A DNA stretch of 64,000 nt from Listeria ilorinensis (GTDB taxonomy: Bacteria > Bacillota > Bacilli > Lactobacillales > Listeriaceae). The first letter of the stretch is position 1. Every line of letters starts with the position of its first letter. Under the pieces are notes generated by a model that was not told where the DNA came from, ran no database searches, and saw only the letters and a list, made by a program, of their open reading frames with translations. Shown piece by piece: positions 34,771-44,218 of this stretch. The stretch spans positions 1 to 64,000 of the forward strand of contig NZ_CAJYCN010000015.1 of NCBI RefSeq assembly GCF_913566895.1, read 5' to 3'. A program made the position numbers and the translations under genes.

Positions 34771-35520
34771 TTAATATAAATGAAATTTACGAATTGCTTC
34801 ATCGATTGGCATCGGTTTTCCATAATAATAGCCTTGGAAATAATCCGCTTTCATATCTCTGAGAAGTCGAATCTGTTCCTCATCTTCCACTCCTTCAATC
34901 ACAATCTTCCCGCCAATATCATGACTCAAGTTAATAATGGCTTGGATAATGGTACGCTGTTTATCATCATGTTTGATCAGAGAAATAAATGAACGATCTG
35001 TTTTTAAACCATCAATCGGCAAAGCTCGCAAATACGTCAGTGAACTGTACCCTTTGCCAAAATCGTCCATCACTACTTTCAAACCCAACGTTTTAAGACG
35101 CTGAATATTCCTTCTGGCTGATTCAAGTTCTGTTATTTCTCCCCGCTCAATGATCTCCAACGTTAACTGTTGTGGAAACTTGCAATCCCGTTTTATCCTT
35201 GTATAGATCTCATCCATATACAAATCCATCATAAAGAAGGGTGCTGGAATATTGACTGAGATACTGAACTGTCCTTGAAACGCATTCACTTGCTCAAGTA
35301 CCTCTGCTACAACAAAGTGCTGCATATCCACCCCTGCCTGAATAGCCATCATTTCTTCAAAAAACTGCTCAGGTGTTAAAACTTCTTTGCCTACTTTCAA
35401 TCGAACCAATGCCTCAAAACCCATTAAGGCTTCCGTTTGCGCATCAACTTTGGGTTGATAATAAACAAGATATTTTTTCTGGCTGATTGCTTTCATAATT
35501 TCTCTACTTGGAATCGCCAC
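34771..35520 (-). CDS. EAL-domain cyclic-di-GMP phosphodiesterase
   Basis: A 249-residue stand-alone EAL domain that hydrolyses c-di-GMP to pGpG. All catalytic motifs appear present: FEALVRL near residue 34, SVNI, LEIIERGE, the DDFGKGYSSL loop (about 155), LKTDRSFI, VIEGVEDEEQ and QGYYYGKPMP. There is no GGDEF, PAS or membrane part, so it is a soluble enzyme. It is divergent from an LPXTG 5'-nucleotidase gene, a pairing also found in Listeria as far as I recall. Members are 230-260 residues, so it is full length. Confidence 0.92.
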   Translation of the reverse strand: MAIPSREIMKAISQKKYLVYYQPKVDAQTEALMGFEALVRLKVGKEVLTPEQFFEEMMAIQAGVDMQHFVVAEVLEQVNAFQGQFSISVNIPAPFFMMDLYMDEIYTRIKRDCKFPQQLTLEIIERGEITELESARRNIQRLKTLGLKVVMDDFGKGYSSLTYLRALPIDGLKTDRSFISLIKHDDKQRTIIQAIINLSHDIGGKIVIEGVEDEEQIRLLRDMKADYFQGYYYGKPMPIDEAIRKFHLY

Positions 35521-35628
35521 CGGACACCCTCCTTTTTATTAGCTTCATTTTATCGCATTTAAGTGTGAAACGATATTGAAAACCTTATTTTATGAAAATA
35601 ATTTTACAAAACATTATAAAATTCTTGA

Positions 35629-35657
35629 TTGAACAGAACTATCACCTTTGTTAAAAT
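35629..35657 (+). promoter_or_regulatory. Promoter of the 5'-nucleotidase gene
   Basis: TTGAAC (35629-35634), 17-base spacer, TAAAAT (35652-35657), 68 bases before the GTG start. Confidence 0.6.
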
Positions 35658-35725
35658 AAAAGTTGAGCGGCAAAGAACGCGCTTACAAAAATATTTGCCA
35701 TTGGCGAAAAAGGGAGAGTGTGATT

Positions 35726-38041
35726 GTGAAAAAAACTTTCAAGAAGGCCACACACGGGATACTTGCGGTAGCTTTATCACTCGGAATCATGGCACCAGTT
35801 ATCAAGGGAGAAGCTGTACCAGTCAAAGCAGCTGATAGCACTGTGCCGATCCAAATTCTCGGCACCAATGATTTCCACGGTGCTTTGGAGACGACTTCAA
35901 AAGACCCAAATGGAACAGCGATCGGCGGCGCTGACTATCTGTCTGCTAATTTGGATATTGCAGAAAATCAATTTATTACAAATACAGGCTCCTCAGCTGA
36001 CAATTCGATCCGTGTACAAGCAGGTGACATGGTAGGCGCAAGTCCTGCTGTATCTGGCTTGCTTCAAGATGAACCAACTATCCAGGCACTAGATCAAATG
36101 AATTTTAAAGTTGGCACACTGGGCAATCATGAATTCGATGAAGGACTGCCTGAATATAAACGCATTCTAAATGGCGAAAGTACTGACAAGTTTGGTCCCA
36201 TTGTTGAACAATATCCACATAAAAAGAGCAATATGAAAATTGTCGCGGCAAATGTTGTCAATAAAGGGACTGATCAAGTAGCAGAAGGCTTTGCACCTTA
36301 TGTAATCGAAGAAGTCGGCGGTGTAAAAGTTGGCTTTATCGGTATCGTCACAACCGAAATCCCGAATCTTGTCCTTGCCAACTATATCAAAGACTATGAT
36401 TTCCTTGACGAAGCTCAAACGGTTGTCAAATATTCCAAAGTGCTTCGCGATCAAGGCGTCAATGCGATTGTCGTCCTTTCACATGTCCCAGCACTCTCTT
36501 CAGGAAACCCAACAACCGATACAACAAAGACGGACGTTGCCGGCGAAGCAGCCAATATGATGACAGAAGTTAACCAAATCGATCCAGACAATTCAGTCGA
36601 TCTGGTACTTGCTGGCCATAACCATCAATATACAAACGGCGTTGTCGGAACTACCCGTATCGTTCAAAGTTATAACAATGGCAAAGCTTTTTCCAATGTA
36701 ACCGGCGAATTGGATCCGGCGACAGGCGATTTTGTCACTACGCCAGATGCTTCGATCACTTACAATTATCGCACGGGTACTCCAGATGCTAATGTTACTG
36801 CCATCACAGCAGATGCCAAACAGCGAATCGAATCGCTTAGCAATGAGCCGATCGGCTATACGGATCAGGCAGTCATTTCCCGCGATACGAATCCAGAAGG
36901 TAAAGCGATTGATGATAAAGAATCGGCACTTGGTAACTTGATTACCGACGCTCAGCGCTATATGGCGAATAAAGCGGGTATGAATGTTGACTTTGCCATG
37001 ACGAATAACGGCGGAATCCGTGCTGATCTGACTACAACACCAATTGATGGTAAAAATACAATCACATGGGGTAGTGCACAAGCGGTTCAACCATTCGGTA
37101 ATATTTTACAAGTTGTGGAAATGACTGGGGCGGACATTCTGAAAGCGCTTGGTCAGCAATATCAAAGCAATCAAACTTACTTCCTGCAAATTTCCGGCTT
37201 GAAATACAGCTTTACAGATACTGATGATGCCGACCTTGCTTATCAGATTGCCAATGTGACAACAGAAGATGGTCAAGCTCTTGATCCGGCGAAAACATAC
37301 CGAGTTGTCATCAATGACTTCCTATTGGGCGGAGGCGATGGCTTCTCTGCCTTCAAGAAAGCAAACCTTATCGGCGCGATCGATCCGGATACCGAAACTT
37401 TCATCAGCTACATTAAAGACCAAGCCAGCCAAAACAAAGCGATCCATGCTGAAAAAGAAGGTCGCAAAACTTATAAAACGGCAGAAGAGCTAGCAGCTGA
37501 AAAAGAACAAGCAGCAGTTAAAGCTATTCAAGACGCAACAAAGATCAATCCGATCAAAGAAGGCGAAAAATCGTTGACAGGAACAACACTTCCAAATGTG
37601 ACTGTCTCTGTCAGCAAAAAAGCTGATACATCCGCTAAAGTGCTTCGCGCAGCTGCGAGTCCAGAAACAACAAGCGATGCAAATGGTCAATTTTCTGTTG
37701 ACATTTCTTCTCTTGGCTTAGCGGAAGGCGATGAACTGCAAATCACCGTCACAGATACAAACGGCTACAGTGCAACATTTGCAGCAACTGTTGCAGCAGA
37801 AGAAGAGCAACCGGGAACAGACAACAATGAAAACGGCACCGATGACCCAACAAATCCAGATAACAACGGCTCCACTGAAAATGACCTTCAAACAACTGAA
37901 AACACTAAGGTTACCGACCAAAAAGTCGATAGCCAGAAACAAGACTTGCCAAAAACCGGCGATCAGTCTAACTTCCCGCTTGTAGCAGGAGGAATTGTCC
38001 TTTCAGCAGCGGCTTATCTGATTTTGCGCCGTAAAGCGTAA
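35726..38041 (+). CDS. LPXTG-anchored 5'-nucleotidase/metallophosphatase
   Basis: 771 residues from a GTG start at 35726, which has GGGAGAG 8 bases upstream and opens a proper signal peptide (KKTFKKATHGILAVALS, cleavage near KAADS). An N-terminal calcineurin-like metallophosphatase (about 35-330: GTNDFHG, GDMVGASPA, GNHEFDEG, LAGHNHQY) is followed by the 5'-nucleotidase C-terminal domain (about 370-560: NLITDAQRYMANKAG, NNGGIRADL). Then come an Ig-like domain, a Thr/Asn-rich spacer and LPKTG, a hydrophobic helix and LRRKA. It probably dephosphorylates extracellular nucleotides such as AMP, giving adenosine, at the cell wall. The gene is monocistronic. Confidence 0.93.
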   Translation: MKKTFKKATHGILAVALSLGIMAPVIKGEAVPVKAADSTVPIQILGTNDFHGALETTSKDPNGTAIGGADYLSANLDIAENQFITNTGSSADNSIRVQAGDMVGASPAVSGLLQDEPTIQALDQMNFKVGTLGNHEFDEGLPEYKRILNGESTDKFGPIVEQYPHKKSNMKIVAANVVNKGTDQVAEGFAPYVIEEVGGVKVGFIGIVTTEIPNLVLANYIKDYDFLDEAQTVVKYSKVLRDQGVNAIVVLSHVPALSSGNPTTDTTKTDVAGEAANMMTEVNQIDPDNSVDLVLAGHNHQYTNGVVGTTRIVQSYNNGKAFSNVTGELDPATGDFVTTPDASITYNYRTGTPDANVTAITADAKQRIESLSNEPIGYTDQAVISRDTNPEGKAIDDKESALGNLITDAQRYMANKAGMNVDFAMTNNGGIRADLTTTPIDGKNTITWGSAQAVQPFGNILQVVEMTGADILKALGQQYQSNQTYFLQISGLKYSFTDTDDADLAYQIANVTTEDGQALDPAKTYRVVINDFLLGGGDGFSAFKKANLIGAIDPDTETFISYIKDQASQNKAIHAEKEGRKTYKTAEELAAEKEQAAVKAIQDATKINPIKEGEKSLTGTTLPNVTVSVSKKADTSAKVLRAAASPETTSDANGQFSVDISSLGLAEGDELQITVTDTNGYSATFAATVAAEEEQPGTDNNENGTDDPTNPDNNGSTENDLQTTENTKVTDQKVDSQKQDLPKTGDQSNFPLVAGGIVLSAAAYLILRRKA

Positions 38042-38057
38042 ATTGAACTCATTCAAG

Positions 38058-38128
38058 AAGCAGAAATTAACAAGTCTTGGCCTTCATGCCTAATGACTTT
38101 TGTTGATTTCTGCTTTTTATTTCCTTTT
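38058..38128 (+). terminator. Terminator of the 5'-nucleotidase gene
   Basis: AAGCAGAAAT (38058-38067) pairs with ATTTCTGCTT (38106-38115), with a further TAACAA/TTGTTGA stem inside, followed by T-rich sequence. Confidence 0.8.
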
Positions 38129-38282
38129 TACTACGTAGATACCAAAAATCACAATCCAAAAATTTCTAAAAAAGTTCACAAAATCAATATGTACATGTTT
38201 AAAATACACATATGAATCACTTGAAATATCTATATAATTACAATTGCTTTAGAGCAATCAAATTATTTAGAAGAGGTGGAAC

Positions 38283-39107
38283 ATGAAGAAATTAAGTTTG
38301 ATGATTTTAGGCACGCTTTTGGCTGTCGCGGCATTGTTCACAACTCCAGTAATGGCGTCTGCTAACACATATGCTGCTGAAGGGAGCATCGGCCAGCCCC
38401 TTGACATCAATTTTAGAATCAAAGACCAGCCATATACAAATAGTGAATGGGGAAGCTACATCACACCAGCAAATATAACCTTAACGGATCTTGACGGCCT
38501 AGACTACGAAATAAGCTATGGCCCAATGCACGAATCTAACCCCCTTTATCAATATGCAGATGTAACCATTTCTGGCATACCTACTAAAGCCGGGGTAGGC
38601 TCCTTTACCTTGGAATATACAGATGGAGCTGGTAATAGCGGTACTTCAACTTATATGGTCAATGTAAAGTCCTCAGTTGTAGGACAATATGTAGATGAAA
38701 ATGGAAATAAACTGGCGGATGACATACGATTAGATGGAAATGTCGATGAAAATTATACAACTAATGCTAAAGAAATCGACGGATGGTCTTTAACGCAATC
38801 CCCTGAAAATGCTTCTGGAACTTTTACTGACCAAATTCAAACTATTACGTATGTATATGAAAAGCCCACTGCCGAAAACATTTATGTTCAATATGTAGAT
38901 ACTGATGGAAATCCGTTAGTACCTGCTGATATCATCAACGGCAAGATTAATGACACTTATACGACAAGTGCTAAAGAAATTGACGGATGGCGATTAAAAG
39001 AAACACCTGAAAATGCTTCCGGGGCTTTTACTGATCAAAAACAAACGGTCACCTATGTTTATGAACAAGTCCAAGGAACGATAATACATCATTTTATCTA
39101 TTATTAG
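38283..39107 (+). CDS. Secreted MucBP-repeat protein lacking a wall anchor
   Basis: A 274-residue exported protein. A signal peptide (1-27, cleavage near ASA) leads into an Ig-like domain (about 33-130: DINFRIKDQPYTNSEWG, TLEYTDGAGNSGTSTYMV). Two MucBP-type repeats of about 67 residues follow (GQYVDENGNKLADDIRLDG, QYVDTDGNPLVPADIING). The chain ends abruptly in QGTIIHHFIYY with no LPXTG or helix. Relatives are normally much longer and anchored. It lies directly left of the integrated element, so the missing end may have been lost when the element, or an earlier one, was inserted. RBS GAGGTGG supports the ATG. Confidence 0.82.
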   Translation: MKKLSLMILGTLLAVAALFTTPVMASANTYAAEGSIGQPLDINFRIKDQPYTNSEWGSYITPANITLTDLDGLDYEISYGPMHESNPLYQYADVTISGIPTKAGVGSFTLEYTDGAGNSGTSTYMVNVKSSVVGQYVDENGNKLADDIRLDGNVDENYTTNAKEIDGWSLTQSPENASGTFTDQIQTITYVYEKPTAENIYVQYVDTDGNPLVPADIINGKINDTYTTSAKEIDGWRLKETPENASGAFTDQKQTVTYVYEQVQGTIIHHFIYY

Positions 39108-39241
39108 CAAAAAAAGAGCATATATTGCCAATCCCTCTATCAACTCCAATAAAATAAACGTTTAGTAACAACTATCTAGGGGATAAAATAATAAACCTAT
39201 CTTATTCTTTGGAAGGCAGTGTGGGATAAACCTATTATAGG

Positions 39242-39280
39242 AGCTAGAACCCTTGATATATAAGGGTTTTAGCTTTTTTG
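39242..39280 (+). terminator. Terminator at the left edge of the element
   Basis: AGCTAGAACCCTT pairs with AAGGGTTTTAGCT (one mismatch), loop GATATAT, then six T. It would end MucBP-gene transcripts before the integrase. Part of it (39253-39272) recurs at 45184-45203. Confidence 0.8.
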
Positions 39281-39300
39281 CTTTGCCTGTATACTAGAAA

Positions 39301-39318
39301 TGACCAGCTTTTGACCAG
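39301..39318. repeat. Left-end repeat (att or integrase-binding site)
   Basis: TGACCAG, CTTT, TGACCAG: two heptamers 11 bases apart, six bases from the integrase stop. It matches 52181-52198 at 17 of 18 positions in the same orientation. Confidence 0.65.
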
Positions 39319-39323
39319 CTCTT

Positions 39324-40466
39324 TTACTGATGAGCCATCATATCAGCAAAGTCTTGACCTGTTTTCTTAGGTGCATTGTTTGTAATGTGTGCATAGATGT
39401 CTAATGTCACTTTACTATTTTCATGCCCTAATCGTTGCTGAACTACTTTGACAGATTCTCCTGCTTCTAATAATAAACTAGCATGCGTATGTCTAAATCC
39501 ATGTGGTGTAATACGAGGCAAGTTGTACTTTTTCAAAATATATCTTAACCAATCATTAACAGTGTTTGGAATGTACAGAGTGTTTTTAAGTGTTGTAAAA
39601 ACATATTGCTCTTTAGAGCTAGTATTGTAGCCAAGTTTTAAATACTCTTCTTTTTGCTGTAATTTCCAGTTGTTGAGGATAGAAAGAGTCTCAGTATCTA
39701 AAGAGATAACCCGTCTAGAAGCTCTTGTTTTCGGAGATTGAATTATAACTTTACCAAATTCATCTACAGCAAGAGTTTTATTGACATGTAGTTCTTTATT
39801 AAACGTGTCTATGTCTTTCCACTGTAAAGCAAGTACTTCAGATTTTCTCATACCTGTGTATGCCAATAATCTGAAGAAGGCATATTGTTTCATGTTACCA
39901 AAATCTTTAAAAGCATCCAGTAAATTATTAAGCTCCTCTTTTGAGTAAAATTTACGATTTTTTTCATATTCTTTTTTTCGTGGAAGAAGTGTTTTTTCCA
40001 TAGGGTTATTGTCAATATATTGCATTGCAACCCCGTAGCGTAAAATTTGTGCAGTCTGTTTTCTCATATAGTCGTAACTTTCATATTTACTGTGCCATTC
40101 ATCTACCACTTTTTGACAATATGGGACAGATATATTTGATAATTTAAGCTTACCAAATGCTGGAAGTATTTGATTATTTGCGTATCTTACTGAGATTGCG
40201 ATTGTTGAAGCTTTAACACTGGTACGCTGATGAATCATCCATTCATTATACAGGTCTTCAAATGTCATATCAGGTGCTTTCTTTTTAACACCGTATAATA
40301 TTTGATGTCTGTATTCGTCATAATCTTTTTGAGCTTCTTGTTTGCTACTAAAACCTCTTCTAGTAGTATTGATTTTTTCACCAGTTCGTGGATCGGTAGC
40401 AATGTGTCCTTTATACATCCACGCCACTTGACCGTTTTTCTTTTTGTACTTTGATATTTTTGCCAT
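39324..40466 (-). CDS. int: Tyrosine site-specific integrase
   Basis: 380 residues from ATG at 40464-40466 (AGAGGAG site upstream; the frame opens earlier without one). An N-terminal AP2-like arm-binding domain (about 1-50: ISKYKKKNGQVAWMYKGHIA) is followed by a SAM-like core-binding domain (60-150) and a catalytic domain with Arg in YTGMRKSEVLALQW, His-x-x-Arg in TPHGFRHTHASLLLEAG, His in RLGHENSKVTLDIY and the nucleophile Tyr at YAH. All catalytic residues are in place, so it should be active. It faces the left chromosomal flank, as usual for phage-type integrases. Confidence 0.95.
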   Translation of the reverse strand: MAKISKYKKKNGQVAWMYKGHIATDPRTGEKINTTRRGFSSKQEAQKDYDEYRHQILYGVKKKAPDMTFEDLYNEWMIHQRTSVKASTIAISVRYANNQILPAFGKLKLSNISVPYCQKVVDEWHSKYESYDYMRKQTAQILRYGVAMQYIDNNPMEKTLLPRKKEYEKNRKFYSKEELNNLLDAFKDFGNMKQYAFFRLLAYTGMRKSEVLALQWKDIDTFNKELHVNKTLAVDEFGKVIIQSPKTRASRRVISLDTETLSILNNWKLQQKEEYLKLGYNTSSKEQYVFTTLKNTLYIPNTVNDWLRYILKKYNLPRITPHGFRHTHASLLLEAGESVKVVQQRLGHENSKVTLDIYAHITNNAPKKTGQDFADMMAHQ

Positions 40467-40504
40467 GAAATCATCTCCTCTTAGTTTACAAGGAGTACTT
40501 ACCA

Positions 40505-41239
40505 CTAGATGGTATCACCTCCTTTCATTTTTTTCTTAGTGTATTTTTTCCCAATTGATGAAATCGTTTGTTCTAGCTTGTTTATATTATCAATAATTTC
40601 TCTTACAGCTTCTTCGGGATAAGACATGTCTTCCAATTGAATAGGTAGCCATTCCTTTACCATCTTTTCAAGTTGTTCCTCTATACTGCTAGTGAGGAAA
40701 AGAATGTTATTGTCAAATTCTTCTATAATAGCATTGATGAATAATTCTTCTATTTTTAAGATATTGAAAAGACTAATTTTTTCAATTTTAACTTTATTAC
40801 AAGTCTTGTTAGCAATAAATTCTTGCATCTCTGGTTCTAATTTGGAATATCTATCTAGCCATGTATCTAAATTAGAGTGTACTGGTGGGAACTGTTGAAG
40901 AAGATGCTGGAACAGGTTTTTATCTGGAAATGTTATACCATCTAGTACAATGCTATCTCTATAAAGAATAATTCCCAAAATATATTCTTCTACACTGCCA
41001 CAAACTAACTCCTCTATACTTATATTTCCTAAATCAGCAATTCGGGATAATCGCTCTGGTATTGGTAAATAGGTTCCCTTTTCCCATTCGTAGATAGTTT
41101 TTTTGTCAATCAATTGACCATTGTTAATCATAAGACCAAATGCTGGTTGTGTTAATTTTTTACTCTTTCTTATAGCTTTTATTTTTGTTCCGAGTATCTT
41201 TTTTCGTTCTAAATAATTTATTGGTGGACGCTTTATCAT
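40505..41239 (-). CDS. HTH repressor of the element (Xre/cI-type)
   Basis: 244 residues from ATG at 41237-41239 with AGGAGG 10 bases upstream. The N-terminal HTH (about 15-70) reads GTKIKAIRKSKKLTQPAFGL, then IDKKTIYEWEKGTYLPIPER, the Xre-type helices. The C-terminal 170 residues are helical and acidic and match no family I know; there is no Ser-Lys autoprotease motif of LexA/cI type. It lies 38 bases upstream of the integrase, and the divergent gene begins 235 bases away, so it probably holds a lysogeny-type switch over the 41240-41473 region. Confidence 0.8.
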   Translation of the reverse strand: MIKRPPINYLERKKILGTKIKAIRKSKKLTQPAFGLMINNGQLIDKKTIYEWEKGTYLPIPERLSRIADLGNISIEELVCGSVEEYILGIILYRDSIVLDGITFPDKNLFQHLLQQFPPVHSNLDTWLDRYSKLEPEMQEFIANKTCNKVKIEKISLFNILKIEELFINAIIEEFDNNILFLTSSIEEQLEKMVKEWLPIQLEDMSYPEEAVREIIDNINKLEQTISSIGKKYTKKKMKGGDTI

Positions 41240-41473
41240 ATTGACCACACCTCCTAAAATTAGTATACATCAAAAAGGGGGTGTTGTAAATAATTTTATA
41301 TAATGTATTGACACCTCTTTTTTATCGAGGTATTATGTGTATGTCGATGAACTGGTAATCATTTTTTATTTGATTAATCGGTTAATAACAACAAAACAGT
41401 TTTATTTTGAGCAAAGAATATGAAGATACTTCTTAGAAAATTTGTTCAAGTAATCACGAAAGGAGGGGGAAAT

Positions 41474-41749
41474 ATGTCTCTACAAATCATTGATAGCATT
41501 GTTTCTATACAAGTTGAACAACAAGTGAAAGAGATCATTACAGTGCTAAAGCCTATGCTAGAAGACATTATTTCTGGAGTTACTTTAGAGTATATGGACT
41601 ATCAGCAGGCAAGTGAATATCTAGGTGTATCAGTAGGAACGATTAGAAAATATGTTTCTCAATACGGGTTACCTGTTATAAAAATTGATACGGTCATTAG
41701 ATTCAAAAAATCTGATATTGATAGTTTCATGGAACGGTATAAAGGTTGA
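41474..41749 (+). CDS. Excisionase-like HTH_17 DNA-binding protein
   Basis: 91 residues from ATG at 41474-41476 with AAAGGAGGGGG upstream; a longer frame from 41420 has no such site. The C-terminal half has the MerR/excisionase winged-helix signature (DYQQASEYLGVSVGTIRKYV, IRFKKSDIDSFMERY). The N-terminal half is amphipathic and may dimerise. First gene to the right of the repressor, so probably an early gene controlling excision or starting replication. Confidence 0.82.
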   Translation: MSLQIIDSIVSIQVEQQVKEIITVLKPMLEDIISGVTLEYMDYQQASEYLGVSVGTIRKYVSQYGLPVIKIDTVIRFKKSDIDSFMERYKG

Positions 41750-41846
41750 GTAAACAAATAAGAATAAAACATATAGTAATAAAGAGTTTGTGTTTATTAT
41801 CTGTATGTTTTAGTCTTTAACATAATTTTATAAGGAGGAAACACAA

Positions 41847-43862
41847 ATGGAAACATCAATGATTAATATTCCAATCTATGTGGATAAAGAAAAACTATTA
41901 GAGAAACCAATTATAGGTGATGAAAAAAAGAAAATAAGAGAAAGATGTTTAGAGGACTATAGAGAAGTTACAATAGATGAGTTTCTAGAGATACTAAATT
42001 CATCACAATCATTTATTCCAAGTAAGACAAAGAATAAAGGCAATAAAAATGAAGACTTTTTAGAAACTAGAGTTATTATTCTGGATGTCGATAACACTGT
42101 TAAAGATGAGAAGGGGAAGGTAGTAGATTTAAGTAAAGATGATAGTAGATACTTAAGCATAGAAAAGGCTTTATCTATCAATTTAGTTCATAATTCTGCG
42201 TTTGCGATACAAAAAAGTATTCGATACTCTGAAAATCTAGAAAAATTCAAGATTGTCTTTCTATTAAAAGAAGCAATTACTGACTATAGTAAAATGGTTG
42301 CTGTTTACGAATATTTGAAAAAGATTATACCCGGGTGTGATGACAATGTAAATGCTTCGAATAGAATGTTTTTTGGAGGATATAAGTCAGATGCAGTGAT
42401 AATAATTAATGAAGACAACATGTTAGATATTACTGAGCTTCCGATTGATTTTACCATGACATGTTCTAAAAATTGTCAAAGTGATTCAGGGAGAGAGTAT
42501 GAACTAGTCAATGAAACTGATTTTGTTAAGTTGATAAAAAATGACGACAAAGAAGAAATGAAACAGTGGTTTAAAGACTGCCTGTTTGATCCCTCCGACA
42601 TGTCTTTTAATGAGATTTATGAAAGATTGTTAACCATTGATATGAGTAAATTACTTAAGTCAAGTAAAAACTTAAGATGTCTGTTTCACGACGACCATAA
42701 TCCCTCCGCTAGTATTTTTACCGGGAAAAGTGGTCATTCCATTTTTTATTGTCATTCTAGTAATTGTGGTGTCAGTGTAGATTTTATTGGGGTTGTGATG
42801 TTAATTCTAAAGAAAGACAGTCGGGTAGAAGCCTTTAATTGGCTATTAGAGAACCTAGACCTGTATCCTACACATTTTCGAAAATTGAAAGAGGAATCAA
42901 AAGTACTTTTTGACACTCTTGAATCGATGGAAGACAAGCTTTTCAGGACAGTAAAGAATTATCTAGAGGAAATGCGACGTGTCTATGATGCCTTGCTTTT
43001 GGATGTTCAGTTTCTTGACTACAGTAAAGGAAGCTTGACTTGTATTATGTCGGGAGAACAACTAGCTAAAAAAATGTCTTTTTACTATGGTGAAGAGAGT
43101 GTTTCCTCAGTAGGTAAATGGAATAAGTTATTGTCATTTATGACTTTTATAGGTTTGATAAAAAAACTAGATGACGATGATATCCCTATGGATATGCTCG
43201 AGTATCTGAATAAGCAAAAGAAAGATAAAGCGTTACGTGAAAAAGGTGGGAACTTTAGTTATAAGAGAAGCAATGTCTATCGATTAGACGTTTTTAATGC
43301 AACTTCTGTAATTCAAAAAATGAATGAAGACATCCTTCCACTTTTGAAAAAATTTCATTTTAGATATCAATATTTTTCTTATGAATGGGTTAAGATATGT
43401 TTTAACGAAAAAGAGGCTAAAAGAGTATTTCCTCAAAATTTTCGGTCAGAACTCAGCAAGGAAAAACAATTGATTTTAGATGAAGCACATGAAGTTTTAC
43501 AGGGCTTATCGTGGCAAGGGACATATCTAATGACAGAGAAAGAACTTATTAACACTGTTTGTGAACGCCTACGAAATGTCAGGGATAACAGCGTGATAAA
43601 TGCTTTAACAGAAAACAGAGGCTACTTTGTTAAACAAGGATTCACTCTTGAACGAGCTTCTAAGGATATTAAGAAACTATACAATGTGAAAGCAAGTAAT
43701 AGTTTTTTAGTATATCTAGCGAAAGGGGCAGGGATAGATGAAGTAATAAAAGAATTGATATTATCAGGAGTTGGATTAGTTCCTCTTTATCAATTTACAA
43801 GTGTAACAAGAGATGATGGACAGAGAGTAAGGAAGAGAAAAGACCCAATTGTATTAAACTAG
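41847..43862 (+). CDS. Primase-like replication protein of the element
   Basis: 671 residues. The N-terminal part (about 30-200) resembles archaeo-eukaryotic-primase-like domains: acidic patch RVIILDVDNTV, then HNSAFAIQKSIRYS, KFKIVFLLKEAI and NASNRMFFGG, a catalytic layout with spaced Asp, His and Arg. A CHC2-like zinc-finger segment follows at about 275-310 (LRCLFHDDHNPSASIF, IFYCHSSNCGVSVDFIG). The rest (320-671) is helical with a probable winged-helix region (WQGTYLMTEKELINTVCERL). No helicase motif was seen. It is probably the element's replication initiator or primase. The ribosome-binding site AAGGAGG supports the ATG. Domain assignment is by pattern only. Confidence 0.6.
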   Translation: METSMINIPIYVDKEKLLEKPIIGDEKKKIRERCLEDYREVTIDEFLEILNSSQSFIPSKTKNKGNKNEDFLETRVIILDVDNTVKDEKGKVVDLSKDDSRYLSIEKALSINLVHNSAFAIQKSIRYSENLEKFKIVFLLKEAITDYSKMVAVYEYLKKIIPGCDDNVNASNRMFFGGYKSDAVIIINEDNMLDITELPIDFTMTCSKNCQSDSGREYELVNETDFVKLIKNDDKEEMKQWFKDCLFDPSDMSFNEIYERLLTIDMSKLLKSSKNLRCLFHDDHNPSASIFTGKSGHSIFYCHSSNCGVSVDFIGVVMLILKKDSRVEAFNWLLENLDLYPTHFRKLKEESKVLFDTLESMEDKLFRTVKNYLEEMRRVYDALLLDVQFLDYSKGSLTCIMSGEQLAKKMSFYYGEESVSSVGKWNKLLSFMTFIGLIKKLDDDDIPMDMLEYLNKQKKDKALREKGGNFSYKRSNVYRLDVFNATSVIQKMNEDILPLLKKFHFRYQYFSYEWVKICFNEKEAKRVFPQNFRSELSKEKQLILDEAHEVLQGLSWQGTYLMTEKELINTVCERLRNVRDNSVINALTENRGYFVKQGFTLERASKDIKKLYNVKASNSFLVYLAKGAGIDEVIKELILSGVGLVPLYQFTSVTRDDGQRVRKRKDPIVLN

Positions 43863-43903
43863 ACAGGTTATCCATAGCTCTTAATCTTATTTCATCTCAA
43901 TAC

Positions 43904-43938
43904 ACCCACCGTTAAAGTTCGGTGGGTTATTTATTTTT
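43904..43938 (+). terminator. Terminator of the primase-like gene
   Basis: ACCCACCG (43904-43911) pairs with CGGTGGGT (43920-43927), followed by a T-rich stretch. Confidence 0.85.
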
Positions 43939-44218
43939 CAATCTTTCAATAGCTGATTGCGTTCATTTTCTTGCCTTTTTAATAGCTTCATATAGTTAAT
44001 TGTTCGAATTGCATCTTCAGTGCTAAGAGAGCGATAGAGAGCCAAAAACTCTTCCTCATGATTCTACGACAACATTGTCTAGAAAATGCCTTACAGGGGT
44101 TCCTAGGGCTTTAGAAAGAGCTGTTAAGCTATCGAGGTTAGGTTCTGTTACAGAATTTTCCTATCTTGCTACTGCCTACTAACCGTGGTAACGCTCGTTT
44201 TTGTTGGTTGTGCTAAGG
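43938..44218 (-). pseudogene. Broken Xre-family regulator
   Basis: Read on the minus strand, pieces of one HTH protein appear in different frames. First comes TSVTTVSR, then after a small deletion VAR-(stop)-ENSVTEPNLDSLTALSKALG, then TPVRHFLDNVVVES followed by a stop. A further frame gives EEEFLALYRSLSTEDAIRTI to the natural stop at 43938. These blocks line up with the HTH core and the C-terminal dimerisation helices of Xre repressors. At least two frame changes and a nonsense codon make it non-functional. Its N-terminal end is cut off where the lipoprotein remnant begins, which marks an old deletion junction near 44185-44220. Confidence 0.75.
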
